Shown here: piece after piece, positions 47,977-56,242 of the stretch
How positions within the stretch are numbered: the stretch's first letter is position 1
How the letters are laid out: each line of letters starts with the position of its first letter
Notes under the pieces: generated by a model
Seen by the model: only the letters and a program-made list of their open reading frames with translations
What the model was told of the DNA's origin: nothing
The model's database searches: none
Source: Phreatobacter cathodiphilus
Lineage (GTDB): Bacteria; Pseudomonadota; Alphaproteobacteria; Rhizobiales; Phreatobacteraceae
NCBI RefSeq assembly: GCF_003008515.1
Contig: NZ_CP027668.1
Coordinates: forward strand, 3,885,001-3,949,000
DNA length: 64,000 bases
Direction: 5' to 3'
Translations under genes and position numbers: made by a program

Positions 47977-48053
47977 CCCTCCTCATCCTGAGGTGCGAGC
48001 TCCCGGCGATGCGTCAGCATCGTCGGGTAGCGAGCCTCGAAGGACGCACTTGC
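47977..48053 (-). repeat. dispersed repeat, inverted pair, right copy
   Basis: A 77-base unit: an inner module starting CCCTCCTCATCCTGAGGTGC, a 29-base insert containing the hairpin CGATGC-GTCA-GCATCG, and an outer module ending GGACGCACTTGC. It differs from the left copy only by the longer insert. Confidence 0.85.
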
Positions 48054-48092
48054 CGATGCAGAACGCCCCGCGCCGCAGCCAAACTCTTCTTC

Positions 48093-49310
48093 TCAGAGCA
48101 CCCCGCCCGTCCGCATCGCCGCGATCTCCTCGGCCGAGTAGCCGGCCGCCGCCAGCACCGCGTCCGTATGCTCCCCCAGCTTCGCCCCGGTCCAGCGGAT
48201 GGCGCCGGGGGTGCGGGTGAGCTTCGGCACGATGCCCTGCATCAGCATGCGGCCGAGACCTTGCGCCTCCACCTCGACGATCATGTCGCGGGCACGGAAG
48301 TGTGGGTCCGCCGCCACCGCCGCGGCATCGTTCACCCCGCCCGCCGGCACCGAGGCGCCATCGAGCAGCTTCAACAGTTCGTCGCGCGGCTTGGTGCGCG
48401 TCCAGTCGGCGATGATGCGGTCGATCTCCGCCTGGTTGTCCGGCTGGCCGCGGGCGCCGTGGGTCGCAAAGCGCGGGTCCTCCATCAGGAAGTCCATGCC
48501 CATGACGGCGAAGAGCCGCTTGCAGATGGTGTCGGCATTGGCGCCGATGACGATGTGGTGGCCGTCGAGCGTCGGATAGATGTTGGAGGGGGCAAAGCCC
48601 GGCGAGGTGAGGCCGGTGCGGCCGCGCACATGGCCGGTGACCGAATATTCCGCCACGATCCCTTCGATGGAGGCGAGGATGGCGTCGGTAAGGCCGACGT
48701 CGATCACCTGGCCGCGGCCGTCGCGCTCCCGCTGGTGGAGGGCGGAGACGATGCCGAAGGCGGTGTAGATTCCGGCCAGCGTGTCGCCGATCGACAGGCC
48801 CGTGCGCGTCGGCAGCCGGTCCGGATAGCCGTTGATGGTGCGCATGCCGCCCATGGCCTCGGCGACCGCGGCAAATCCCGCCTTCTCCGCATAGGGCCCG
48901 TACTGGCCGTAGCCCGACACGCGGGCGATGACGAGCTTCGGATTGAGCGCGTGCAGGGCCTCCACGGTGAGGCCCCATTTCTCCAGCGTGCCCGGCCGGA
49001 AATTCTCCAGCAGTACGTCGGCCTCGGTGAGGAGCCGGCGCAGGATCTCCTGTCCCTCGCCCTTCCTCAGGTCCACGGTGACGCTCTTCTTGTTGCGGCC
49101 GATGACCGGCCACCAGACCGAGGCGCCGTCCTTCTTGGCGAAGCCCCATTGCCGCATCGGGTCACCCTTGCCGGGATCCTCGAACTTGATGAGGTCCGCG
49201 CCCATGTCGGCGAGGAGCTGGCCGCAATAGGGCCCGGCGATGAAGGAGCCGAGCTCGACGACCTTGATGTCGGAGAGCGGGCCGGTGGCCGGCGGAGTGG
49301 GAATGTTCAT
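48093..49310 (-). CDS. class III CoA-transferase (CaiB/BaiF family)
   Basis: A 405-residue enzyme of the formyl-CoA-transferase type. The N-terminus has IKVVELGSFIAGPYCGQLLADMGADLIKFE, VTVDLRKGEGQ and LLENFRPGTLEKWGL. GRGQVIDVGLTDAILAS carries the conserved catalytic Asp. It moves CoA between carboxylic acids through a covalent Asp intermediate. The donor and acceptor (succinyl-CoA, oxalate, carnitine, mesaconate and others) cannot be told from the sequence, and no partner gene flanks it. Confidence 0.92.
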   Translation of the reverse strand: MNIPTPPATGPLSDIKVVELGSFIAGPYCGQLLADMGADLIKFEDPGKGDPMRQWGFAKKDGASVWWPVIGRNKKSVTVDLRKGEGQEILRRLLTEADVLLENFRPGTLEKWGLTVEALHALNPKLVIARVSGYGQYGPYAEKAGFAAVAEAMGGMRTINGYPDRLPTRTGLSIGDTLAGIYTAFGIVSALHQRERDGRGQVIDVGLTDAILASIEGIVAEYSVTGHVRGRTGLTSPGFAPSNIYPTLDGHHIVIGANADTICKRLFAVMGMDFLMEDPRFATHGARGQPDNQAEIDRIIADWTRTKPRDELLKLLDGASVPAGGVNDAAAVAADPHFRARDMIVEVEAQGLGRMLMQGIVPKLTRTPGAIRWTGAKLGEHTDAVLAAAGYSAEEIAAMRTGGVL

Positions 49311-49466
49311 TTGTCTGAGGTTCCGGACGCACTGTGGAGGGCAGAACTAGCGCCGTGGCTCAAGACTCGCAACGCGACCCTGGAACAGACTTTCAAGGAC
49401 GAGAATCACGCGACAAGAAGACAAACGAGGTCATAGATCGCAAGTCAACGCACCTCCGCGTCAAAG

Positions 49467-49967
49467 TCACTGCTGTCGAAATATCATCATGATGCCGATT
49501 AAAAGAAACATTATATGAACGCCAATGAGCACAAAATGGTGCGCGTTTACGAGATAATTATTTGACAATATTCGATATTTATGTTTGAATACAGAATCCG
49601 TTCGCATTGTGACGTCATCTAGTACAACGCTGCAGCCCGACTTCTCAAATATAACCTTCCGAAATTCTTTTGCATATATATCACATAATTCATAGTATCG
49701 AAAATAGCCGATGAGTGAAATAATGGTCGCTACACTGATAAAAATGATGAGTACAGCTAAAGGATTTATGCTAAATCCAAGAGTGTTTATTTTCAATATG
49801 TCGACTAAATTCCTGTGCATGCTAGAAATGGCCGATAGGGATGATATTCCTACTGCTCCCACGCCAATCTTGATCTCGCAATCATGATAAATCTGAGACC
49901 ACTTCGCGTGGAACTCAAATTGCTGTTTACATGCGTCAATGATCAGTTTGGGATCTTCGTCGACCAT
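49467..49967 (-). CDS. AT-rich orphan membrane protein, possibly SLATT-like
   Basis: A 166-residue protein with composition far below the surrounding GC and A/T-ending codons, so probably transferred. MVDEDPKLIIDACKQQFEFH leads into a hydrophobic region near residues 35-65, a clear span at about 75-95 (PLAVLIIFISVATIISLIGYF) and a last span near the C-terminus (FVLIGVHIMFLLIGIMMIF). ATG 49967 has GGAG eight bases before it, better than the ATG 25 codons upstream. A helical pair followed by a long helix recalls SLATT-type two-span effectors, but this is a weak resemblance. Confidence 0.65.
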   Translation of the reverse strand: MVDEDPKLIIDACKQQFEFHAKWSQIYHDCEIKIGVGAVGISSLSAISSMHRNLVDILKINTLGFSINPLAVLIIFISVATIISLIGYFRYYELCDIYAKEFRKVIFEKSGCSVVLDDVTMRTDSVFKHKYRILSNNYLVNAHHFVLIGVHIMFLLIGIMMIFRQQ

Positions 49968-50122
49968 CTGCACACTCCAGAAGCGAAGAAAATCTGTCAA
50001 TGGAGGAGACAATGGTCTGAAGACCGCGCCAGCCTCCAACAAAGAGCATTACCCACTGAATGACGATCTACAACCGGGGGCTTAAACGTATCCCCCATAT
50101 GACCGATTAGAAAATTGCGGAA

Positions 50123-51202
50123 TCAGTGCGTCGTCTTGCGCGACGTCTCGAGGTGCCGCGACCAGCGCGACAGGCCGAAACAGATGAGCCAGTAGACCGT
50201 GCCGGCGAAGGCATAGGCCTCCATGTTCATGCCCACCCAGGCGGGGTCGGCGAGCGAGGCCTGGGCGATGCCGAGGAGGTCGAAGATCGAGACGATGGAA
50301 ACCAGCGAGGTGTTCTTCACCAGCGCGATGAACTCGTTGGTCATGGCCGGCATGGAGATGCGCAGCGCCTGGGGCAGGACGATGAGCCCCGTCGTCTGCC
50401 AGTAGCCGAGCCCCTGGGCGCTCGCTGCCTCCCATTGCCCCTTCGGCACCGCCTGCAGGCCGCCGCGCACGGCCTCCGCCATATAGGCCGCGATGACGAA
50501 GGCGAGGCCGACGAGAGCGCGGATCAGGCGGTCGATGTCCCAACCCGCCGGCATGACGAGGGGCAGGAGGAGGGACGCGAGAAAGATCACGGTGATGATC
50601 GGCACGCCGCGCCAGAATTCGATGAAGATGGTGGCCACCAGCCGGATCACCGGCAGCTCCGACTGGCGGCCGAGAGCGAGCAGGATGCCGAGCGGCACGG
50701 CCAGAGCTCCGGCATAGACCGACAGGAACACGGTGAGCATCAGCCCGCCCCACTGGCGGGTCTCGACCCGCGGCAGGCCGGCGCCGCCGGCGAGCAGCCA
50801 GGCCGCGACGACGAGGAGCCCGGCCCAGAGGAGCGGCACCGTGAGCGCCCGCCGCGGCAGGCCCGGCCAGAAGGAGAGCGCCGTCGCGCCGATCATCAGC
50901 AGCGCGGCGAGATTGACCCGCCAGCGCTCGGAGGGCGGGTAGAAGCCGTACATGAACTGGCCGAACCGCGCCTTGACGAAGACCCAGCAGGCGCCGCCCC
51001 CGGTGCAGTCGGCCCGCGTCGTGCCGGCGAAATCCGCGTTGATCACGGCCCAGCGGACGAGCGGCACCACGATCGCAACGATGGCGGCGAGGCAGGCGAG
51101 CGACACGAGCGCGTTGAGCGGCGTCGAGAAATAATCGGCCTTCAGGCGCCGGATGAGCGAGGCGCGCAGCGGCCTGACGCCGAGGGTGCCGGCGGCGGTC
51201 AT
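50123..51202 (-). CDS. aapM: general L-amino-acid ABC transporter permease AapM
   Basis: A 359-residue HisM-type permease. The first span is near residues 30-55. An unusual periplasmic loop contains ADCTGGGACWVFVKARFGQF. The C-terminal EAA core has IEFWRGVPIITVIFL and LPQALRISMPAMTNEFIALVKNTSLVSI. Together with AapQ it imports a broad range of L-amino acids in Rhizobium. Its start overlaps the aapQ stop by 4 bases. The gene that should follow, aapP, is missing; an AT-rich gene lies there. Confidence 0.94.
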   Translation of the reverse strand: MTAAGTLGVRPLRASLIRRLKADYFSTPLNALVSLACLAAIVAIVVPLVRWAVINADFAGTTRADCTGGGACWVFVKARFGQFMYGFYPPSERWRVNLAALLMIGATALSFWPGLPRRALTVPLLWAGLLVVAAWLLAGGAGLPRVETRQWGGLMLTVFLSVYAGALAVPLGILLALGRQSELPVIRLVATIFIEFWRGVPIITVIFLASLLLPLVMPAGWDIDRLIRALVGLAFVIAAYMAEAVRGGLQAVPKGQWEAASAQGLGYWQTTGLIVLPQALRISMPAMTNEFIALVKNTSLVSIVSIFDLLGIAQASLADPAWVGMNMEAYAFAGTVYWLICFGLSRWSRHLETSRKTTH

Positions 51203-52353
51203 CGGGTCACCAGCCGCGTGCGGGCATTGTACCAGTTCATGAAGGCGGAGACCGCCAGGCCGAGGGCGAGATAGATCGCCAGCGTGATGGCGATGATCTC
51301 GATGGCCTGGCCGGTATTGGTCAGGGCGGAGCCGACGAAGACGCTGACCAGCTCGGGAAAGGCGATGGCGGCTCCGAAGGAGGAGTTCTTCAGCACGTTG
51401 AGATACTGGCTGGTGAGCGGCGGGATCATCACCCGCATCGCCTGCGGAATGACCACGAGGTTGAGCGCCCGGTTGGGCCGGAGGCCGAGCGCATAGGCGG
51501 CCTCCCACTGGCCCTTGACGACGGACTGGATGCCGCCGCGCACGATTTCGGCGATGAAGCCGGCGGTATAGGTGGCGAGCGCGGCGAAGAGCGCCACGAA
51601 CTCCGGCACCAGCACGAAGCCGCCGCGGAAATTGAAGCCGCGCAGCGCCGGCACGTCCCAGGCGCTCACCACGGCGGCGACGCCGAATGCCACCGCCGGA
51701 ACGCCGAGGAACAGGGCGAGGCCCGTCGCCCACACGGGGAAGATGGCGCCGGTGGCGTCGCGCCGCCGCTTCGCCCAGACCGCGATGGCCGCCTGGGCGA
51801 GGAAGCCGGCGAGGACCACGACGGCGGCGATGCGGAACGCCGTCCCGTCGGTCGGGATCGGGATGGTCAGGCCGCGGTTGTTGAGGAAGGCGACGGCGAA
51901 GAGGCCGATGGACTGGCGCGGTCCCGGCAGGGCGGCGATGACCCCGAAATACCAGAACAGCACGAAGAACAGCAGCGGGATGTTGCGCACGAACTCGATA
52001 TAGGCCCCCGCGAGGCCCGAGAGCAGCTTGTTCGGCGAGAGCCGGGCGACGCCGATGACGAAGCCCAGCAGCGTCGCGGCGATCGCCGCGACGAAGGTGA
52101 TCACCAGCGTGTTGGCGACGCCGACCCAGAGGAGCGCGAGGATGTTGGACTCGGGCGTGTAGGAGGTCAGCACGAAGGGCACGTCGATGCCGGACGTCCG
52201 CCACAGGAAATCGAAGCCGGAGGCCATGCCGGCATTGACCATGTTCTGCGAGGCGTTGCGCACCACGAGGACGATGGTCACGGCGAGGCCGGCCAGAAGG
52301 GCCACCTGCCAGAAGATCTCGCGCACGCGCTTGTCGTAGAAGTAACGGGTCAC
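51199..52353 (-). CDS. aapQ: general L-amino-acid ABC transporter permease AapQ
   Basis: A 384-residue permease partner. SQNMVNAGMASGFDFLWRTSGID at about 35-57 is distinctive of AapQ. IEFVRNIPLLFFVLFWYFG and the EAA stretch GQWEAAYALGLRPNRALNLVVIPQ follow, with LTSQYLNVLKNSSFGAAIAFPELV at the C-terminal end. It overlaps aapM by 4 bases and lies 81 bases downstream of aapJ, so the three are one leftward operon. Confidence 0.94.
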   Translation of the reverse strand: MTRYFYDKRVREIFWQVALLAGLAVTIVLVVRNASQNMVNAGMASGFDFLWRTSGIDVPFVLTSYTPESNILALLWVGVANTLVITFVAAIAATLLGFVIGVARLSPNKLLSGLAGAYIEFVRNIPLLFFVLFWYFGVIAALPGPRQSIGLFAVAFLNNRGLTIPIPTDGTAFRIAAVVVLAGFLAQAAIAVWAKRRRDATGAIFPVWATGLALFLGVPAVAFGVAAVVSAWDVPALRGFNFRGGFVLVPEFVALFAALATYTAGFIAEIVRGGIQSVVKGQWEAAYALGLRPNRALNLVVIPQAMRVMIPPLTSQYLNVLKNSSFGAAIAFPELVSVFVGSALTNTGQAIEIIAITLAIYLALGLAVSAFMNWYNARTRLVTR

Positions 52354-52434
52354 GTCGGTGGCCGGCGGTTGGAACGGCAGACGGCCTCCCGCCGGGGCGG
52401 GAGGCCGATGGCGGCGCGGATCAGCGCGTGCCGG

Positions 52435-53472
52435 TCACTGGAAGGGCGGGGTGAACAGCAGGCCGCCGCGGGTCCAGAGCTGGTTGGAGCCGCGCTCCAG
52501 GCCCAGCGGGGAGCCCTTGCCGACGGTGCGCTCGTAGCTCTCGGAATAATTGCCGACCTGCTTGATGGCGTTGAACATCCACTCGTTCGGCAGGCCGAGC
52601 ATGGCGCCGAAATTGCCGTCGGCGCCGAGCAGGCGGCGGATCTCGGCATTCTTAGAATTGGCGCGCATGTCCTCGACGTTCTTCGAGGTGACGCCGAGCT
52701 GTTCGGCGGCGATCATGCCGTTGAGCACCCAGCGCACGACGGCCTGCCAGCGCTCGTCGCCCCAGCGGGTGACCGGGCCCTGCGGATCGTTCGAGATCAG
52801 CTCCGTCATGATCGTGTGCTCGCCCGGGGTCTTCAGCTTGATGCGCTGGCCGGCGAGGGCGCCGACGCCAGCGGTGTAGCTGTCGCAGCGGCCGGCATCG
52901 TAGGCGGCGATGGCGTCGTCGTTCTTCTGGAAGTTGATGATCGAGACCTTGATGTTCCGCTCGCGGAAATAGTCGGCGGCGGTGCGCTCTTCGGTCGAGC
53001 CGGCGGCGACGCAGATCGAGGCGTTCTCCAGGTCGGTCGGCTTCTTGGCGCCCGAGGCGGTGCGCACGATGAAGGTCTGGCCCTCGTAGAAGTTGATGCC
53101 CTGGAAGTTCACGCCGAGGGTGGCGTTGCGCGAGTAGGTGATGGTGGTGTTGCGCGACAGGAGGTCGACCTGGCCCGACTGCAGCACCGGCCAGCGCTGC
53201 TGCACGGAGGTCGGGGTGTAGCGCACCTTGTTGGCATCGCCGAGCACGGCGGCGGCCACGGCGCGGCAGAAGTCGACATCCAGGCCGGTCCACTCGCCCT
53301 TGTCGTTGGCGAAGGAGAAGCCCGGCAGGCCGAGGTGCACGCCGCATTCCAGATGGCCGCGGGCGCGGATGGCGTCCAGCGTCGGCGAGGGCGCCAGCTG
53401 CTGGGCGCTCGCGGCGCCGGCGCCGAGCGCGAGAAGGGCGGCGCCGAAGACGCCACGGGCGAGAAGGGTCAT
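52435..53472 (-). CDS. aapJ: general L-amino-acid-binding protein AapJ
   Basis: A 345-residue class II binding protein with a Sec signal at residues 1-23 (GAASAQQLA). TLDAIRARGHLECGVHLGLPGFS and GLDVDFCRAVAAAVLGDANKVRYTP are AapJ signatures, and the C-terminus RGSNQLWTRGGLLFTPPF is typical. It captures amino acids in the periplasm for AapQM. The start 53472 is used; the longer frame upstream has no signal-like sequence. The 245-base gap before the divergent hydrolase gene should hold its promoter. Confidence 0.95.
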   Translation of the reverse strand: MTLLARGVFGAALLALGAGAASAQQLAPSPTLDAIRARGHLECGVHLGLPGFSFANDKGEWTGLDVDFCRAVAAAVLGDANKVRYTPTSVQQRWPVLQSGQVDLLSRNTTITYSRNATLGVNFQGINFYEGQTFIVRTASGAKKPTDLENASICVAAGSTEERTAADYFRERNIKVSIINFQKNDDAIAAYDAGRCDSYTAGVGALAGQRIKLKTPGEHTIMTELISNDPQGPVTRWGDERWQAVVRWVLNGMIAAEQLGVTSKNVEDMRANSKNAEIRRLLGADGNFGAMLGLPNEWMFNAIKQVGNYSESYERTVGKGSPLGLERGSNQLWTRGGLLFTPPFQ

Positions 53473-53717
53473 TGGAAAGGCTCCCGGTAGGCTCCGGCGG
53501 AACTGTATTGCCGGAGAAATTTCCGCGCCACACTCCGAATGTGGGCGAAAGGAGTCAACCATCAAACGTCACGCCGAGCGTTCCGCCCGGCGGGTGGCCG
53601 CCAGCTCCCGGGCTGCTGGATGGAGCGGCAAAAGCGCCACCGTGAAAAGATCGCCGCGGTACTTTACCGGGTTTAGGAGTTGTGAAAGCCTCTTCTGGTG
53701 TTCACCTAGAGGCGCAC

Positions 53718-55106
53718 ATGCCCGAGAATGAACCTTCGCTGCCGTCGCACCAACCCACCGAGCCAACTGAAGTAGTGCTGCTGATACATGGTATCAGGAC
53801 TCATGCGGCCTGGGCAGAAATGGTCGCATCGGTTCTTTCATCGGTGCCGAAATTGCGCGTTCAGCCCATCAGATACGGCTATTTTGATCTAATTCGATTT
53901 CTATCGCCTTTCTTCACACGCCAGAAGGCAGTTGCAAGGCTGGTGCGTGAGTATCGGGACCTGAGGGTGCGATATCCAAACGCGCGGATTTCGGCGATAG
54001 CCCACAGTTTTGGGACCTACGCCCTTGTGAAAGCCTTGAATGAGCCGGACATCGTCTTCCACAGGGTGATCTTCTGTGGATCAATCGTGCCCGACGATTT
54101 CAGGATCGCGCCTTTTCGCGCACAGCTCGGCCCCAGTCCTATTTTGAACGACTGCGGCACCCACGATGTCCTGCCCGTCCTCGCGAAATCGGTCACCTGG
54201 GGATATGGGGCCTCCGGCACGTTTGGTTTCGGCACTGCCGGTATCCATGACCGCTTTAGCAAATTTTCCCACAGCAGCTATTTTTCTCGCGATTTCGTGG
54301 AGGAATACTGGCTTCCGTTTATCGCCGGCGGCGAGATACGGGAAACCGAGTGGGAGAAAGTTCGAAGAACCCCGCCATACTGGCAATCGCTCCTGTCGGC
54401 GCTCCCCCTGAAGTGGCTGCCGATCATCGGTCTGGCAGCGGCCGTCGTTTCGCCCTTGTGGGGCTTGAGGAGCAGAATGGAGGTCAGCCAGAAAGTCTAC
54501 GTGGGTCAATGGGTTGGAGTGACGAATATATTCGCGCGAATACATATGATCAACGATTCGCTGTCCGAGCGGCATTTTTCCGTCGCGGGTGCGAGAGTGG
54601 ATTTGCCGTCCGGCAGACAGGAAACCCTGCTGTTGGAAGGAATTGCGCAGTGCAATGGGTCGGTCCCGCAAACCCAGATCATCACCGTAGCGCCGGCCAG
54701 TCGGGTGTCGTGCGATTATTCGTTCGTTTTCCCGTCGAACACGCTGCCGGGACTGCTGTTCGACATCAACAATTACCTGATGGCGAACGCGGCGAACGTG
54801 CAGAACGCATTTCCTGTTCGGACCCTGTTCTCGGCCGAAATGATGAGCAAAATTCGCTCGTCTGCCCAAGCAGACTTCTCCGCCGAACCCGGCATCTGGC
54901 AGATGTCGATCACGTATCTCTTGTCCGGGGAGGAGCATAACCTCAAGGTCCGGCTCGAAGTGTCAGAGGCGGACGTGCGCCGCCTGAAGGCGCAGATCGA
55001 CTACGCCCACACCGGGCTTGGTGTGCTTCAACACTGGAAGTACATGGCTCCGGACGGGAGCCAGGCTTTCCGGGAGGTCAAGGCTGTCCCCGTCGAGGCC
55101 CCCTAG
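53718..55106 (+). CDS. membrane-anchored alpha/beta hydrolase with beta-rich C-terminal domain
   Basis: A 462-residue protein with lower GC and less biased codons than its neighbours. Residues 18-205 are an alpha/beta hydrolase: VVLLIHGIRTHAAW (His24-Gly25), nucleophile elbow IAHSFGTYA with Ser97, and probable triad partners Asp150 (CGTHDVLPVL) and His185. Then comes one membrane span at about 229-249 (ALPLKWLPIIGLAAAVVSPL). The C-terminal 210 residues look beta-rich with no known domain. No signal peptide precedes the hydrolase, so it is likely cytoplasmic with a periplasmic tail. GTG 53682 is an alternative start. The function is unknown; phospholipase-like defence or envelope remodelling are guesses. 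Confidence 0.75.
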   Translation: MPENEPSLPSHQPTEPTEVVLLIHGIRTHAAWAEMVASVLSSVPKLRVQPIRYGYFDLIRFLSPFFTRQKAVARLVREYRDLRVRYPNARISAIAHSFGTYALVKALNEPDIVFHRVIFCGSIVPDDFRIAPFRAQLGPSPILNDCGTHDVLPVLAKSVTWGYGASGTFGFGTAGIHDRFSKFSHSSYFSRDFVEEYWLPFIAGGEIRETEWEKVRRTPPYWQSLLSALPLKWLPIIGLAAAVVSPLWGLRSRMEVSQKVYVGQWVGVTNIFARIHMINDSLSERHFSVAGARVDLPSGRQETLLLEGIAQCNGSVPQTQIITVAPASRVSCDYSFVFPSNTLPGLLFDINNYLMANAANVQNAFPVRTLFSAEMMSKIRSSAQADFSAEPGIWQMSITYLLSGEEHNLKVRLEVSEADVRRLKAQIDYAHTGLGVLQHWKYMAPDGSQAFREVKAVPVEAP

Positions 55107-55108
55107 GC

Positions 55109-56149
55109 TCAACCGCCCCGCACGAACCCCACGATGTCCTTCACCTGGTCCATGACCGGGCGGGCGATGGCACGGGCCCGCGCCGCGCCGTCGGCGAGGA
55201 TGCGGTCGATCTCGCCGGGATCGGCCACGAGGCGCTTCATCTCCGAGGTGATCGGCGAGAGCTTGGCTACCGACAGGTCGGCCAGCGCCGTCTTGAAACC
55301 GGAGAACTGGCCGCCGCCGAACTCGGCAAGCACGTCCGCCTTGGTCCGCCCGGCGAGCGCCGCGAAGATGCCGACGAGGTTGTCGGCCTCCGCCCGGCCC
55401 TTCAGGCCGGCTTCCTCGGAGGGCAGCGCTTCCGGATCGGTGCGGGCCTTGCGGATCTTCTGCGCGATCGTGTCGGCGTCGTCGGTGAGCGCGATGCGCG
55501 AATAGTCCGAAGGGTCCGACTTCGACATCTTCTTGGTGCCGTCGCGCAGGCTCATCACACGCGTCGCCGGTCCCATGATCACGGGCTCGGTGACGGGGAA
55601 GAAGGCGTCGCCCAGGCCGAGCTCGGCGATGCGCTCGGCATAGTCGTTGTTGAATTTGATGGCGATGTCGCGGGTCAGTTCCAGGTGCTGCTTCTGGTCC
55701 TCGCCCACCGGCACGTGGGTTGCGCGATAGGCCAGGATGTCGGCGGCCATCAGGCTCGGATAGGCGAAGAGGCCGAGAGAGGCGTTCTCCTTGTCCTTGC
55801 CGGCCTTGTCCTTGAACTGCGTCATGCGGCTCATCCAGCCCATCCGCGCGATGCAGTTGAACACCCAGGCGAGCTCGGCGTGTTCGTGCACCTGGCTCTG
55901 GTTGAACAGGATCGAGCGCTTCGGGTCGATGCCGGCGGCGATATAGGCGGCGGTGACCTCTCGGATCGCCTTCTGCAGCGCCTTCGGGTCCTGCCAGACG
56001 GTGATGGCGTGCATGTCGACGACGCAATAGATGCAATCGTGGGTCTCCTGCATCGCCACCCAGTTCACCAGGGCGCCGAGGTAATTGCCGAGGTGCAGGT
56101 CGCCGGAAGGCTGCATGCCCGAGAAGACGAGCGGCTTGAAGGTCGCCAT
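55109..56149 (-). CDS. trpS: tryptophan-tRNA ligase
   Basis: A 346-residue class I synthetase that charges tRNA-Trp. The HIGH-like motif is [14 protein letters not shown] (about residues 14-27), and [18 protein letters not shown] contains [24 protein letters not shown] and [19 protein letters not shown] line the substrate pocket. Its stop is 2 bases from the end of the convergent hydrolase gene. The murJ or uspA neighbours often seen in related genomes are not here. Confidence 0.97.
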   Translation of the reverse strand: MATFKPLVFSGMQPSGDLHLGNYLGALVNWVAMQETHDCIYCVVDMHAITVWQDPKALQKAIREVTAAYIAAGIDPKRSILFNQSQVHEHAELAWVFNCIARMGWMSRMTQFKDKAGKDKENASLGLFAYPSLMAADILAYRATHVPVGEDQKQHLELTRDIAIKFNNDYAERIAELGLGDAFFPVTEPVIMGPATRVMSLRDGTKKMSKSDPSDYSRIALTDDADTIAQKIRKARTDPEALPSEEAGLKGRAEADNLVGIFAALAGRTKADVLAEFGGGQFSGFKTALADLSVAKLSPITSEMKRLVADPGEIDRILADGAARARAIARPVMDQVKDIVGFVRGG

Positions 56150-56242
56150 GGTGGTGGAATCCCAGAGCAGGGGCGGCCGTCTGCCGCCCCGGAGGCCGGC
56201 TTCCTCGCATGCGGCGCGAGGCGATTCAAGCGGTTGCCGGGT

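Larger units (their letters stand above)
47777..48092. other. repeat-filled region between guaD and the CoA-transferase gene
   Basis: 316 bases upstream of guaD and downstream of the CoA-transferase gene. Apart from the two repeat copies described separately, no gene or clear promoter is seen. Confidence 0.5.

Noticed and set aside
50123-52204. A fused AapQ-AapM permease
   Set aside because: The upstream half is AapQ in the wrong frame; AapM has its own ATG overlapping the AapQ stop.
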